The notes beneath the pieces are model-generated. The model saw nothing but the letters and a program-made list of their open reading frames with translations. It did no database searches and had not been told where the DNA came from. The translations under genes were made by a program, and so were the position numbers. A stretch of DNA of 64,000 nucleotides from the NCBI GenBank assembly GCA_014058105.1, contig JACGCM010001166.1, positions 2,356,001 through 2,420,000 on the forward strand. The letters run 5' to 3'. This document shows positions 44,520-55,078 of the stretch, in pieces. How positions within the stretch are numbered: position 1 is the stretch's first letter; every line of letters begins with the position of its first letter. This DNA comes from Kingdonia uniflora (lineage: Eukaryota > Streptophyta > Magnoliopsida > Ranunculales > Circaeasteraceae).

Positions 44520-45009
44520 TTGACCGCCAATTTATGACGACAATCCCGAAGATTGGAGCACCACTACAGAGACTGGTGAAATAAAAACCCTATTTGTATG
44601 TTTTTCCGTCGATAGCGACGTCAGATCGGAAACTCCGATGTTTGATACCGCGAGCAAGGAGACGCCGACCGTTTTTGAAGGCCCAGTTAATGACCAACCA
44701 TCACCGACCGCGAGTGGTACCAAAATTGACAAGGTTGTCATCACAACAACAAATTTAGAAAATGATTCAATCGGCATTAACGCCGGTTCGCAAGCCCTAG
44801 AAAATTTAGTTGTAATTTTTAAAATAACGAGAGAGGCAGTCGTAAGACAAGAATCTTTCTATCTAACCCAATGGGTATCTCCAACTAGAGTTCTGCCCTG
44901 TATTGATGAAGCTAATGGGGATTTTATTGAAGATTTTCTTATAGGTTTTATACCAGGAAGAGTGATGTTTTGCGAATACAGACTCGCCAGAGTTACCCAA
45001 ATAATCTAG

Positions 45010-46056
45010 AACACCCCTCAAGTTGATGTTTTAGTCGGTAAAGCTGCTAGTTCATAAACCCTAAATATCACAGTTGTAGGTTTTAAAGGGAGAAGAAAGC
45101 TAGATTGCATGAGAGAAGATGGGTGCTCACACACAAAAAAGATGATTTTAAAAGTGTCACATGGCCAATAGGTGTAGCTGTTAAAGCCAGATCTAGAACC
45201 ATTAGACCCGGCTTGGATAATACATGGCTTAGTTGTGCTAAACTTGTGCCTAATCCAGGATTGAAAGTCCAGCTCAACCCAACCAGACCCGCTCTAAACC
45301 GCGTTCTAAAACCTGTTCCAACTGCTTGAACCACTCCAAAACTTAGACAAAAATGGCTTCCACCATGGGTTCAATCGAGAATGCTCAGCGACATATGTAA
45401 TAAGAAAGAAAAATGAGAATAATCGACGCTAAAACGAGTCTCCGCGATCCCATAATTAGGCCTTAGGGTTACACCATGAAATTAGTCTCGAAGGAATTGA
45501 ACCCGAGTTGTAATATCACAATTTGGGTTGCAGGGTTGAAATTGAAAGTAAGTATGATGTGAGTAATGGAGAAATGGGCATAAGAAGAGAAGGTGATGGC
45601 ACTATGAGGAGGGCATGGACTTTTAAAGATTTGGGGTTGGGGTTTCCCAGCCAGAAACAAATTAAGAGGCAGATGCATGTTCTTGAGGAAGAAGAGATGC
45701 AACTTGGGTACAACAAGGTACACCATACTCATATCAAACTTCAACACATGTTAAGTATGTGCTTCGCCATTCCACCCCAGCAGTGCACTAACCAAGACAT
45801 GTGCCAAATCATGATTAAAAAACTACCGTTGGTCGATCCACTTTGGGAGGGGTTTCTAGCAAATTTTGAGAAACGAATCTCCATTTTTTTCTTTAGTTTT
45901 ATACGTTGTTCAATGTAGGGATGTCGGTGACGACATTATACTCCCATTTTCGGGTACAATGATAGGGCACACAATTTTTTGCGGAAGACTTCAAGATTTT
46001 TAGAAGAGGTCCACCGTACTGATTTCGTGGTTAAAATCTTCTGAAGATGAAGGGTT
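45010..46056 (+). other. Interior of the small LTR element, unassigned
   Basis: The frame 45523-45918 has RRAWTFKDLGLGFPSQKQIK then MHVLEEEEMQLGYNKVHHTH but no family is recognised. The frames at 45083-45329 cover words like AACCCAACCAGACCCGC and are probably non-coding. Confidence 0.35.
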
Positions 46057-46387
46057 TGATGTGGCACATGCCTATGGGTCGTTTACCACCCATTTGAATT
46101 ATCTTTACTTTTATGTTTTAGCTTATGCTTTGTTGGAGAGGTCCAATATAGGTTATTAGCAATTTCTAATTTTTAGGTCAGTTTCTCGATTGGACAGGTT
46201 TGGGGATATATTGTAGGAGTCATTCTAGGGAAACCTAATTATAAGGGGAGAGGGTGGTATAATCTCATTAGTTTATTTGGTTAATAATAGTTAAAGTTCT
46301 TTAGTTCAAAATCCTAGTTTCTCTAAAACTTAACTAAATCATGAAATTCATACGAATCTCGCTTCTGCGTTCGAAGTAATCACGTTA
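46057..46387 (+). repeat. 3' LTR of the small element
   Basis: Begins TGATGTGGCACATGCC and ends TCACGTTA before GAAAA. It pairs with 44002-44334. Confidence 0.9.
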
Positions 46388-47520
46388 GAAAACCTCAACT
46401 TAACCACTAGTATGTTGAAATTCAATAATGATCTCAATATTCCCATACAGCTCTAAAGTTAAAGATTTAACATCCTCAAAAAATAAGTTTATTATCCCTC
46501 AAAGAAGTATAAGATCTGATGACCCAAGAGAAGTATGTAAAACAATTCAAACTGGACCAAAGCCAGATACACAAGAGAAAGACAAAATGGTTTGGACCTT
46601 GACAACAAATGGCACATTCAACACTAAGTCTACTTGGAATGCCATAAAAAATATAAAACATCTCCCAGTTGGGCTTCAATTAAATTGAACAAAGACGCAA
46701 TCCCTAAACACTCCTTCATATTTTGGTTAACTGTTAAAAACAAGCTCAAGACGAGCTATTTTTTGGTGAAGATTATTAATCTGGAAAGACCATACTATTC
46801 TCTATGTACAGTTGCACAAGAAGCTAGAGAACGCCTATTTTTCTCTTGCATAACAAACTGGCTTGCTAGCTATTAAAATTATAAAAGCAACTTAAAGATC
46901 CTTAAATTAACATTTTTAGCTACCATACCATGTATGACTGAAAGAAATTGAAGACAGTTTATGCAAGTAGGCATAACCGAAGTAGTGATAAGCATCATCA
47001 AATTAGAGGTGGAAACAAGGTACAACAATCCTTCATACAAACTATTCTCATCTCCAAGTACATCTGTTGTTACAAATACTTGGAAAATAAACTTTGCTCG
47101 AAGAGTTCCCAAACAAATCAGATGGATTAATTGGAATCCCTCTTAGAATGTTGTGATCAACACTGATGGATGTCTCTCCCCCTCTAGGGCAGCTTATGGT
47201 GGACATAAGACTAAAAAATTGGTTCCCAATACTTGCATTCAATGGGAAAACAAATAATCTTCGTAACATTGGAGAAATTTCATAACCTATTGTTTGGGAA
47301 GACATTATGATAGCCAAAAGACTTGGCATCAAGAGATATAAAATAATGACAGACTCCACTTATGGTCAGAATGCCATCGACAAAAACTAGAAACTCCTTT
47401 GGCAATGCATTCACCAGTTCAAAATTTCTCAAAAGATAAAGAATGCAGTTTAAATTTTTTTGTGATCATTTATTTATAAAGAAGGTATCAAGGTGGCACA
47501 ACATATAGTAACTGAAATGG
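46388..47520 (+). pseudogene. LINE-B zinc-binding RVT region and RNase H
   Basis: It reads MVWTLTTNGTFNTKSTWNAI, then AIPKHSFIFWLTVKNKLKT and LFFSCITNW, the zf-RVT pattern of plant LINEs (C..C...E...HLFF.C) with the cysteines partly lost. RNase H follows near 47150: INTDGCLSPSRAAYGGH (family NTDGS.....AG.GG), then TDSTYGQNAI. The C-terminal reading runs to about 47520. Stops interrupt it. Confidence 0.75.
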
Positions 47521-47856
47521 ACATATATAAAAGATAGAGAATAATTTTATTTTCTATATTTTTATAACTCTTTATATAGACAACTATACAAATGAAATAG
47601 TGAGGTGGAAGTTATCTTCCTGATATCTTGGTAGTGGTTACTTGACTTAAGATATCTCCGTATTATTGTGGAAGTAGATTGTTAACTGGTGTAGACTGTT
47701 GAAACTTATACTTTATCACCCCCCCCCAATCATCACAACTATCCATTGGAGATGGTGAGCTTGGTACATAAACATTGGAACCTTTCGTGACTTAAAGGCT
47801 TAGTGATGATATCTGCCAACTGGGAAACGGTTGATATGAACTTCATGTGTAGTTGG
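47521..47856 (-). mobile_element. Copia-3 remnant: 3' end of pol, polypurine tract and LTR
   Basis: In minus sense 47760-47856 encodes LHMKFISTVSQLADIITKPL then SHERFQCL, the RNase H end of copia pol (family QLADLFTKPLP..RF). It is followed by a purine tract with nine G in a row (47709-47720) and an LTR starting TGATAAAGTATAAG, with TATA-like CTATATAAAGAG near 47570. It is cut at 47857 by copia-2. The left edge is approximate. Confidence 0.65.
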
Positions 47857-48540
47857 TGTTGGAAAAAACCTACATGTTTGAGTTGTTTTGAATGTAAAAC
47901 TTGGTGTTTTCCTTTAGTCCCACATTGGGTAAGTGAAAAGAAATATTTTACTTTAGAATAGGTTGTACACTATTATCATAAATAGTATGCGTAAGTAGGT
48001 GGTGCCCTCACACATGTCTGAGGCGAGTGTATAGTGGCTTGCTATATGTAGATGCCCATGAGCTTATGTGTACGACTCAACCTAAAATCCACTTAGACAA
48101 TTTATAAGTCTATGAATCGGCCTTGGGGCCATGGGCTCATGGGGATTTCTAGGAAATACTTAGTTATTTTTCATTTATGCTTTTGGGGTGCTTATTTAGG
48201 AGTTGGTTATTCTCTCCAAGAGTCACATCTCTTTATAGAGGTGTACGTGTATTGAGGCACAACCCTGCCAATAGGTGCTTTGATAAGGAACCTTCTCCTA
48301 TATAATTAGCCTATCCCTGCATTATTTTAAATACAAATATTTTTGAATCTCTTTCTTTTCATTGCTCCGTTCATAAGAGTAAAATCAGTGATAGTTCAGC
48401 CGACGCATTGACTTGAATGCTTCAAGTTTATGCACAGGTTAAAATCTATCTAAAGAAAATTGCAGTGACTACAAGTCTCGATTAACCCTACTTTCAATTA
48501 CCTTAACTTTTGTTCATTTTTTGCTTTATTTTAAAATACT
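47857..48540 (+). repeat. Copia-2 5' LTR and leader
   Basis: Non-coding. TATA-like TATATAATTAGCC is at 48299. The inner end of the LTR could not be fixed and no primer site was recognised. Confidence 0.5.
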
Positions 48541-48559
48541 CATATTCTACAATCAAGAA

Positions 48560-49880
48560 AAGCTGAAGAAGTTCAACATAGCAAATTTTAAGCATTGGCA
48601 ACAAAAGATGTTGTTTTATCTGACGACACTGAACTTTGCCAAATTTTTGTAGGAAAGTGCTTATATTCTCAAAGATAGTAAAATTTATCCATCACTATTG
48701 CGGAGGTAGGGATACATTCTATTTTTTTTTACAGGAACTACATTTTGAATGGACTGGATAATAAACTTTACAATATTTATAGTTCATTTAAGATTGCCAA
48801 GAAACTGTGAGATTCCCTGGATAAGAAATATAAGATGGAAGATACAGATGATAAAATTCGTTATCGACAGATTCCTTGATTTTCAAGATAATTGATTCTA
48901 AATCTATAATCAGTCAAGTGCATAGGTTACAAATTATCCTACATGAAATTCATATAGAAGGACTGATTCTAAGTGAAACATTTCAGGTTGCTTCATTGAT
49001 TGAAAAAATGCCCTCATCTTGGAAGGAATTTACAAATTATTTGAAGCACAAGTAGAAGGAGATGAACTTGGAGGACTTGTTCATGGACTTGAGGATTGAA
49101 GAAGATAATTAACAGTGAGAAAATGATTAAGATTGCTTCGTTGGAATCAAAAGCCAATATTGTTGAAGGCAATCCTTCAAACAATAAGGGTAAATCTTAT
49201 AAGAAGAATGGAAGAAGGGTAAGAACAATAATTTAGGACTGACTGGAAAAGACTTCAAGAAGTTTTCTAGAAACTGTCATATATGCGAGAAGAAAGAACA
49301 CTACGCGAAGAACAGGGAAGAAAAAGGTGAGTCATCAAAGAACTAGCCCCTGAAGTCAACGCGTCTGAAATGGAGAACCTTTATGTTGTGATCTCCAAAG
49401 TTAATTTGGTCAGTAACACCAAGGATTAAGGGATTGATACTAGAGCATCACGCCACATTTGTTTTGACAAAATCCAATTTTGTCATACAAAAAGGTGAAC
49501 ATTGATGAAAAACTGTGCATGGGAAACTCTGCGACTTCTGTGGTTGAAAGAGTTGGCAAGTTTATTCTGAAATTCACTTCAGGAAAAGAACTAACATTGA
49601 ATGAAGTTCTTCATGTTCATGATATTAGTAAGAATTTGGTCTCTAGAGTAGTTTTAAACAGGAAGGGTTTTACCCTTGTATTTGAGTCGGACAAATGTGT
49701 CATGACTAAGATTGAATTGTTTGTAAGAAAGGGATACTAAAGTGATGGCATGTTCAAGGTTAATGTTGATATAACCCCAATGATTATAAATAAAGTTGAA
49801 GGTTTTGCTTATTTTTTTGAGTCCTTTAATGTTTGACATGAACGATTAGGCTATGTAAATACTAGTTCTATAAAAGCTTA
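48560..49880 (+). pseudogene. Copia-2 gag, protease and gag-pre-integrase
   Basis: Gag starts around 48570 with ANFKHWQQKMLFYLTTLN (copia gag, family W..KM...L...L). A zinc knuckle follows near 49276, CHICEKKEHYAKN, with the last cysteine lost. Protease near 49435 reads GIDTRASRHICF where the family has DSGA.RHI, so the glycine is arginine. 49480-49740 reads MGNSATSVVERVGKFILKF, LTLNEVLHVHDISKNLVS and LVFESDKCVMTK. Then comes WHxRLG-like HERLGYVNTSSIK. Stops are frequent. Confidence 0.75.
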
Positions 49881-49884
49881 ATTT

Positions 49885-50313
49885 TGTATCTCGAACTTAG
49901 TATCTCACACCAAATATAATCAGACTAGTATTAGCTTGGAAACCTTTGAATAGGTAAAAACCACAACTTCTCTTGAGGATTTAGAAAGACTGATCTTTAT
50001 TGATTGACTAACTATTACGACGAATACTCTGAATAGTTTTGTATAGACTTTCATGATAGGAAAAATATGTCCCCAATCTGTAGTTCTCTGGTCCTATTTA
50101 TAGGTCTTATAATATGACCGTTATTCACTTTAATGACAAACGTTACAATCTTAGTTTTGATGAGTCTTCATAATGATTGTGTAATGGCATGACTAACTCT
50201 TTTGTCTTGTAACGGCTTCATTAAATGACGTCGTGTGTTAATGATTTTGGGCTATTTCCACAGAGGTCGATATATTATCCCTATGAGACCGAGAATGGGA
50301 ATAAGCCCCAATA
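49885..50313 (-). repeat. LARD-2 3' LTR
   Basis: It begins (plus sense) TGTATCTCG and ends GCCCCAATA before ACCGCCCCCTTTCAACC, the same LTR/polypurine layout as in LARD-1 and Tat-1. It contains TTGGAAACCTTTGAATAGG, the box shared with other LTRs here. Confidence 0.65.
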
Positions 50314-50479
50314 ACCGCCCCCTTTCAACCAAGATCATGAGTGGTGCTGATTAAGAAGCATTATTAGTGAGTGGTGTTGGTTGAGAAGCATCATTACTGC
50401 TGCATTAAATGTGTTGGGATCATTTCCAACGGCATAAGTAACTCTTCTTCTTTCTAACTGCCTCTTAATACACCATAAA

Positions 50480-51090
50480 TGTGTTGGTCAAATTGGACGA
50501 ACCAATTGTTGACCTGTAATATAATGTGTTGGTCTAATTGGACGAACTAATTGTTAACCTATAATATGCAATTTGTTGGTCGACTTGGACGTACCAATAA
50601 TCAACCTGTAGTAGATGTGTTGGTCGCATTGGATGAACCAATTGTTGACTTGTAATATAATAGATGTATTGCTCAAATTGGGATAAACCAATTCTGAACC
50701 TATAATATAGTAGATGTGTTGGTCAAATTGGGAAAAACCAATTATGGACATGTAATATGTTATCTGTTGGTCGAATTGGAAATACTAATTATCGACCTGT
50801 AATATAGTAGATGTGTTGGTCAAATTGGGATGAACCAATTGTAGATCTGTAATATAGTAAATGTGTTGGTTGAATTGGATGAACCAATTGTGGACCTATA
50901 ATATGTTATTTGTTGGTCAAATTAGACAAACCAATTATCCACCTGTAATGTATTGGTCAAATTGGATGAACCAATTGTGGACCTGTAATATGTTATTAGT
51001 TGGTCGAATTGGACGAACCAATTATCAACCTATAATGTATTAGTTGAATTGGATAAACCAATTGGGGACCTGTTATATGTTGGTCGAATT
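50480..51090 (+). repeat. LARD-2 tandem array, ~37-50-bp monomer, about 13 copies
   Basis: Monomers start with TGTTGGTCGAATTGGA or a variant near 50483, 50528, 50574, 50619, 50668, 50718, 50765, 50814, 50863, 50911, 50948, 50998 and 51037. Each continues GAACCAATTAT then CGACCTGTAATAT. Inside a monomer GGTCGA pairs with TCGACC, and ATTGG with CCAAT. Monomers differ in length by the spacer AGTAGATG. Confidence 0.9.
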
Positions 51091-52170
51091 CGCCCCCAAG
51101 TATGATTTTAAGTTTATTAGATTAATATATAAGGTCGAGCATTGAGTCTGAAGTTGAGGTCGAGCTCGCTCCCAAGTATGATTTAAGTTTATTGACTGAA
51201 TCCAATGCTTAGGGTTTATATGTTGAAGGAATCAAGCAGTAGCTTTTATGTCAACCTCGAACACCTTATTAGATATGAGCTTGATTTATGGAGGTATTCT
51301 CGACATAGCCTGAATTTTTTTAAGAAGAATAGGTGAGTTACGAAGTACATCAACAATGTTGTGTGTGTTACTCAAACGGAACAAGTCGAGTATATCATTG
51401 TTAGCCAATTTGGATGGAACCTAAAAGATGTTATGAAGAGAAGTAAGCCTTATGCGTCTTTTGTATTTGCAGAGCAATGAGCCTTTTCCTTCATGCAATA
51501 GCGATCGTGGTGGCAGTTTCCCTGATATCATCTTGGCCATTAGTATAAGTATTACATCCAAAGAGTGCATTAAGAAGTGACAAAATTGTATCAAGAAGTG
51601 TATCAAGAAGTAGAACTCAGTAAGCCATCAGACGCAATAGAGGTTAGCAGTAAGCAAGCTACAATCATCGTAAACTGTATTCCACGAAGGACTCCGGAGG
51701 TGCTTTCATAACTTAATAGAGACGAGTCTTCCAAACGTCTCAAACCCAAGATACATAGCGATCATCTTTACTTATAGATTGGCGCCCTTGGGGGCGGTTG
51801 TGCCAGCAATTGTAAAAGAACCCGGTGATGCTCATGTAATAATCAATGATGAATTGAGCTTGCATTAATGAGCTTAGCAGATGGAGAAGCGTCACTGATC
51901 AAAGTATTCTCGACCCCAAGTTGGCAAAACTTCATGATCAAATTGACAAAATTCCAATCAATTACTCCTAAAGAATAAAACCAATGTACACCCAAAAAAA
52001 CTTCGCAACCGCAAGAAAACCCAGTGTTGACTTATTCTACATTCAGTCACAATCTATTGAATTAAATCGGAAGAAGAAGTATCTGCCGAAACAATTAAAT
52101 CGTGGCTTGAATTAACAAAGTCTAATACAACAGCAATATCCAATGATCCTCCAAACTGCTTGATTGATGG
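51091..52170. other. LARD-2 interior, unassigned
   Basis: No coding domain. 51085-51190 repeats CGCTCCCAAGTATGATTT-type words twice. Confidence 0.45.
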
Positions 52171-52709
52171 TGTAATGGCCTAATTTCATAGTAGCTCAAA
52201 ATAGTCCTTACACTAAATGTACATGTAACAAGAATTAGTATAACCCAATATAGAAATGACACAGGTGATTTGCATAGAAACCTTAGAATATGTAAAATCT
52301 ATGACTTCGGCTTATGGATTTTGTAACTGTAACTTTTATTGATTGAGGCTGATGTTTGATTACAAGTTTTATGATCTCTTAAGATAGAAAAATATAGGTT
52401 TTGAAGTATAAAAATTCTTCATCCTTTCTCCTCTAGAACTCATCCTTTTTATAGACCTCACTCTCAGTTCGTTATCATGTAGAGGCACGTTCTCCTGAAA
52501 ATGGGGCAGGTGGTAGTTGAATTTGTAACTGTTAGTTCATGGGAGACATGTCTTTGACTTGATATATTTTATCTATAGTGCTTAATCCACGTTCTTCATC
52601 AGTTCGTGGTCCAGGTGTCATTACTGATTGTGTATGTCATGTGTGCAATGCGTGAGTATGGTATTGAGGTAGTTTGAGTTTGGTATAGCTCGAGGGATAG
52701 GTCCCAACA
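52171..52709 (-). repeat. Tat-1 3' LTR
   Basis: In plus sense it starts TGTAATGGCCTAATTTC, and in minus sense TGTTGGGACCTATCCC. Tat-2's LTR has both ends in the opposite orientation (GGGACCTATCCC at 60585, GGCCATTACA at 61184). In minus sense the purine tract GTGAGGAGGCGAT precedes the LTR. Confidence 0.8.
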
Positions 52710-52954
52710 ATCGCCTCCTCACAACTGAAGGCACAAGTGGCTTTAGTTAAGAAACAGCCGTCGAGTTCTTGTGTATTGGTATTTGGAAAGGTTGGAATAG
52801 GTAAGGGGAATTGTTTGGGTATTATAACTTCTATATTGGGGACTAGGTTTGTTATTGATATCGTTGAGAGGAATGATGTATTTGGCTTGTAGGTTTCTCA
52901 GTAATTACTATTTTGAATGATGGCTGCCTTGGAAATCATTCCTTGCATTGAATG

Positions 52955-54407
52955 TTGATCTTCTATAAATATAGGTGATATTGTATCACCGGGCATTCCT
53001 TGAAAAGTACTCTGTCGCTTGAAATATTATGTGATTTCTACCTGTATTAAGAATGGTGACTACCAAGTATCAAGTATATGAAGTTAGGGTTCTTGTGGTA
53101 GTACAGAAGCTCGAGTTTTGTTATTTTAGGAACCAACCATTGAATTTGCCCACTCCCATACCTGCTCTTCCTATGTATCATGGGACAATGGATGAGGAAG
53201 TAGTGGAGGCTGAGAATGATTATTACAGATGTGGCTGTCCCATCACTTGATTGTATTAGGTGTGCAACACCGGGTATGTCTTCGTCTTTTTATAGAGGAT
53301 ATCATTAATGAGGCGGATGAGGAAGTCGGTGTATGTCCCAGGAGGTACTGCCACAATCCTGTGAGCAATTGGGCTTTGTAGAGGGTAATATCTTCTTCTT
53401 TCTCTGCATTTCAAAGGTAGTGGAGGTTATGGAGTAAGACACAGTGGTGGTGGTTTAAAATTGGAAATATGCTTCTATCAGTCAAATTAGAAGTATGTTT
53501 CTATCTGTTACAGCCATCTTCATTTTTTTGTAGAAGTGTTTCATGTGAGAGAAGCTGTTGATACTCGAATAAGAAGTATTGTTGACAACTGATATTTATT
53601 GTAACCTGTAGATCGATCTGTAGGAAGTTTTTTTTGAAATGTTTTGCTTTCTGTAAAGTATTTTGTAAGGTGAATTTTCGAGCTAATGAAAAAGTTTGTA
53701 GTAATTATGTTTAATATGAGGAATATAGAAATTAGCATTGGTAAATTAAAATAACGATATATCGGCCTGTGTGTTATGGATAATGTGAAATAACTATGTT
53801 AAATGGGTAAAGCAGTTAGGTGTACCAAACTGAAAGTATTTTGTATATCGAGTTGCATTATATGATCTTGTAGTATGTAGGATAATGTAATATTGTGAAA
53901 CGAAGAATTTGAATTGTAGGAACGAGTGTGTGATGAAGGTAAAGCAGTTTTAATAGATTTTGATATTAATTTGAAAACTTAAGGTCACATATTCTGTATA
54001 CTAGGAGTTCACTCTGAAGATGTAATCAAATAAATTTTTCGAATGATTTGAGGGTGTAGAATTTATGGATAAGGGGGATTTGATACTTAACGTTCTATAT
54101 GCTGAATAGGTAGGATTGGATGTGATCGTACTCTGTATTTATAAATAAGGTTGGAAATGGTAAATTTAAATAAGGAAATATGGTGAGGACTCGTTCTCAG
54201 AGACCTCGACATGCGTCTGAGGAACGTTTAGCGATAAAGGTTGCTGAAGTTCTTGAGAGGATATTTGGGCGGCTAGATTATGATGTTAATTTTCCTAAAT
54301 CTGTAATACAATTTGATAGTTTAACTTCTAGGGCGAGTGAGAACAAGGTCGTTCGCCACTTTTGGTGTGAGGTATTCCGTGAATTGATTGTTGAGCCTGA
54401 AGCTTGA
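52955..54407 (+). CDS. Antisense extra ORFs of Tat-1, first pieces
   Basis: A TATA-like CTATAAATATAGG at 52965 precedes plus-strand frames at 53053-53250 (MVTTKYQVYEVRVLV) and 54180-54407 (MVRTRSQRPRHASEE, then EVLERIFGRLDYD). They are opposite to pol and are interrupted by stops. No domain recognised. They may be decayed parts of one antisense gene together with the coiled-coil region. Confidence 0.35.
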
Positions 54408-55078
54408 AAAATTACGGTGAAGGAAATTACACATGATGAAATAGTTGCGGAAGATGAGGGGATGATGTACTTATCATATATGGTGTTACAAAGAACCTTA
54501 GTTGTTTCATGTGTGAATATGCTTGAGAGGGTGAACTTCTGTTAGTTCGAATAAATATAAGTGAAATAGAGTGATAATATTTTTGTTTTAAATTTGCTCC
54601 TTATTTTTCTGTGGAGTTTATTGAAAATATAGTTGAAATTTGAAATTGTGTATCATTGGAAATGACTTTGGAATTTATATAACTAAGATGAGTAGGAGAA
54701 TAGGAATCATGATTATAAGTATGTTGTTGGAGATATAGGTCGATTGCATGTAAGTGAAGTATATAATCATGAGTGTGGGATAGTGTGAGAGGGATGTGGG
54801 TAGGAAAGAGAGAGAAATTCATTTAAATATAGGACTTGGGGTAATGATGGAAAGACATTTTCTTCCAAAAGGTACGAATCATCTAACAGGAATAGTAAAA
54901 GGGACGCCTTGGTTCCAAAACTGAGGGCGGCTTGTATGAGACTCAACAACTGCCAGCAGTTAGAGAGAGAAAGTATAAACAAGCTCTCTTCTTCTTCTTC
55001 CAAATATTTAGAAAAAATAGAGAGGCAAAAATCAAAAGAGAAAAGAAAAATCTTATTGTAGAGATTTTAGAGAGAGAA

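Larger units (their letters stand above)
44002..46387 (+). mobile_element. Small non-autonomous LTR element, 2386 bp
   Basis: Two LTRs (333 and 331 bp) begin TGACG / TGATG and end TCACGTCA / TCACGTTA. A perfect 5-bp duplication GAAAA lies at 43997-44001 and 46388-46392. After the 5' LTR comes ATTGGTATCAGAGC, a methionine-tRNA primer site. Before the 3' LTR is the purine-rich AGATGAAGGGT. The 1.7-kb interior has one short gag-like start and no pol. Confidence 0.9.
40330..47520 (+). mobile_element. LINE-B: L1-type LINE split by two insertions
   Basis: Three plus-strand blocks (40330-41275, 43722-44001, 46388-47520) read in order as reverse transcriptase, connection, zinc-binding RVT region and RNase H. 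They are interrupted by a hAT element (41276-43721) and a small LTR element (44002-46387). Both insertions have clean target duplications, and the protein reading continues across each. The endonuclease is missing, fitting the 5' truncation common in LINEs. Many stops show it is old. The 3' end is approximate. Confidence 0.85.
47857..49884 (+). mobile_element. Copia-2, left half
   Basis: The LTR begins TGTTGGAAAAAACC and has AGTCCCACATTGGG, a word common at the start of plant copia LTRs. Gag and protease follow on the plus strand. The reading stops at 49884, where LARD-2 starts, inside the region that reads FDVWHARLGHVN in intact elements. The rest is not in this window. Confidence 0.7.
49885..52170 (-). 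mobile_element. LARD-2: non-autonomous Tat-like LTR element, 3' part
   Basis: A minus-strand 3' LTR (49885-50313) is followed inward by a tandem array (50480-51090) and GC-rich words with CGCCCCCAAGTATGA, like LARD-1. No pol domain is seen up to 52170, where Tat-1 begins. LARD-1 and LARD-2 share LTR box, array core and wording, so they are related families. Its 5' half is expected to the right of the window. Confidence 0.65.

Noticed and set aside
45083..45334. Frames on both strands at 45.1-45.3 kb
   Set aside because: Overlapping frames on opposite strands over repeated AACCC/GGGTT wording; no family resemblance.
48560..49880. Endogenous plant pararetrovirus
   Set aside because: The order gag, protease, gag-pre-integrase with an LTR containing CCCACATTGG is copia; no movement protein or pararetroviral coat motif anywhere in the window.
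50480..51090. CRISPR-like array at 50.5 kb
   Set aside because: Repeat and spacer parts are both similar between units, and the context is an LTR retrotransposon.
54601..55003. Minus-strand frames over 54601-55003
   Set aside because: They lie opposite the antisense ORF region and are rich in His/Ser/Leu from AT-rich repeats; no pol motif is present there.
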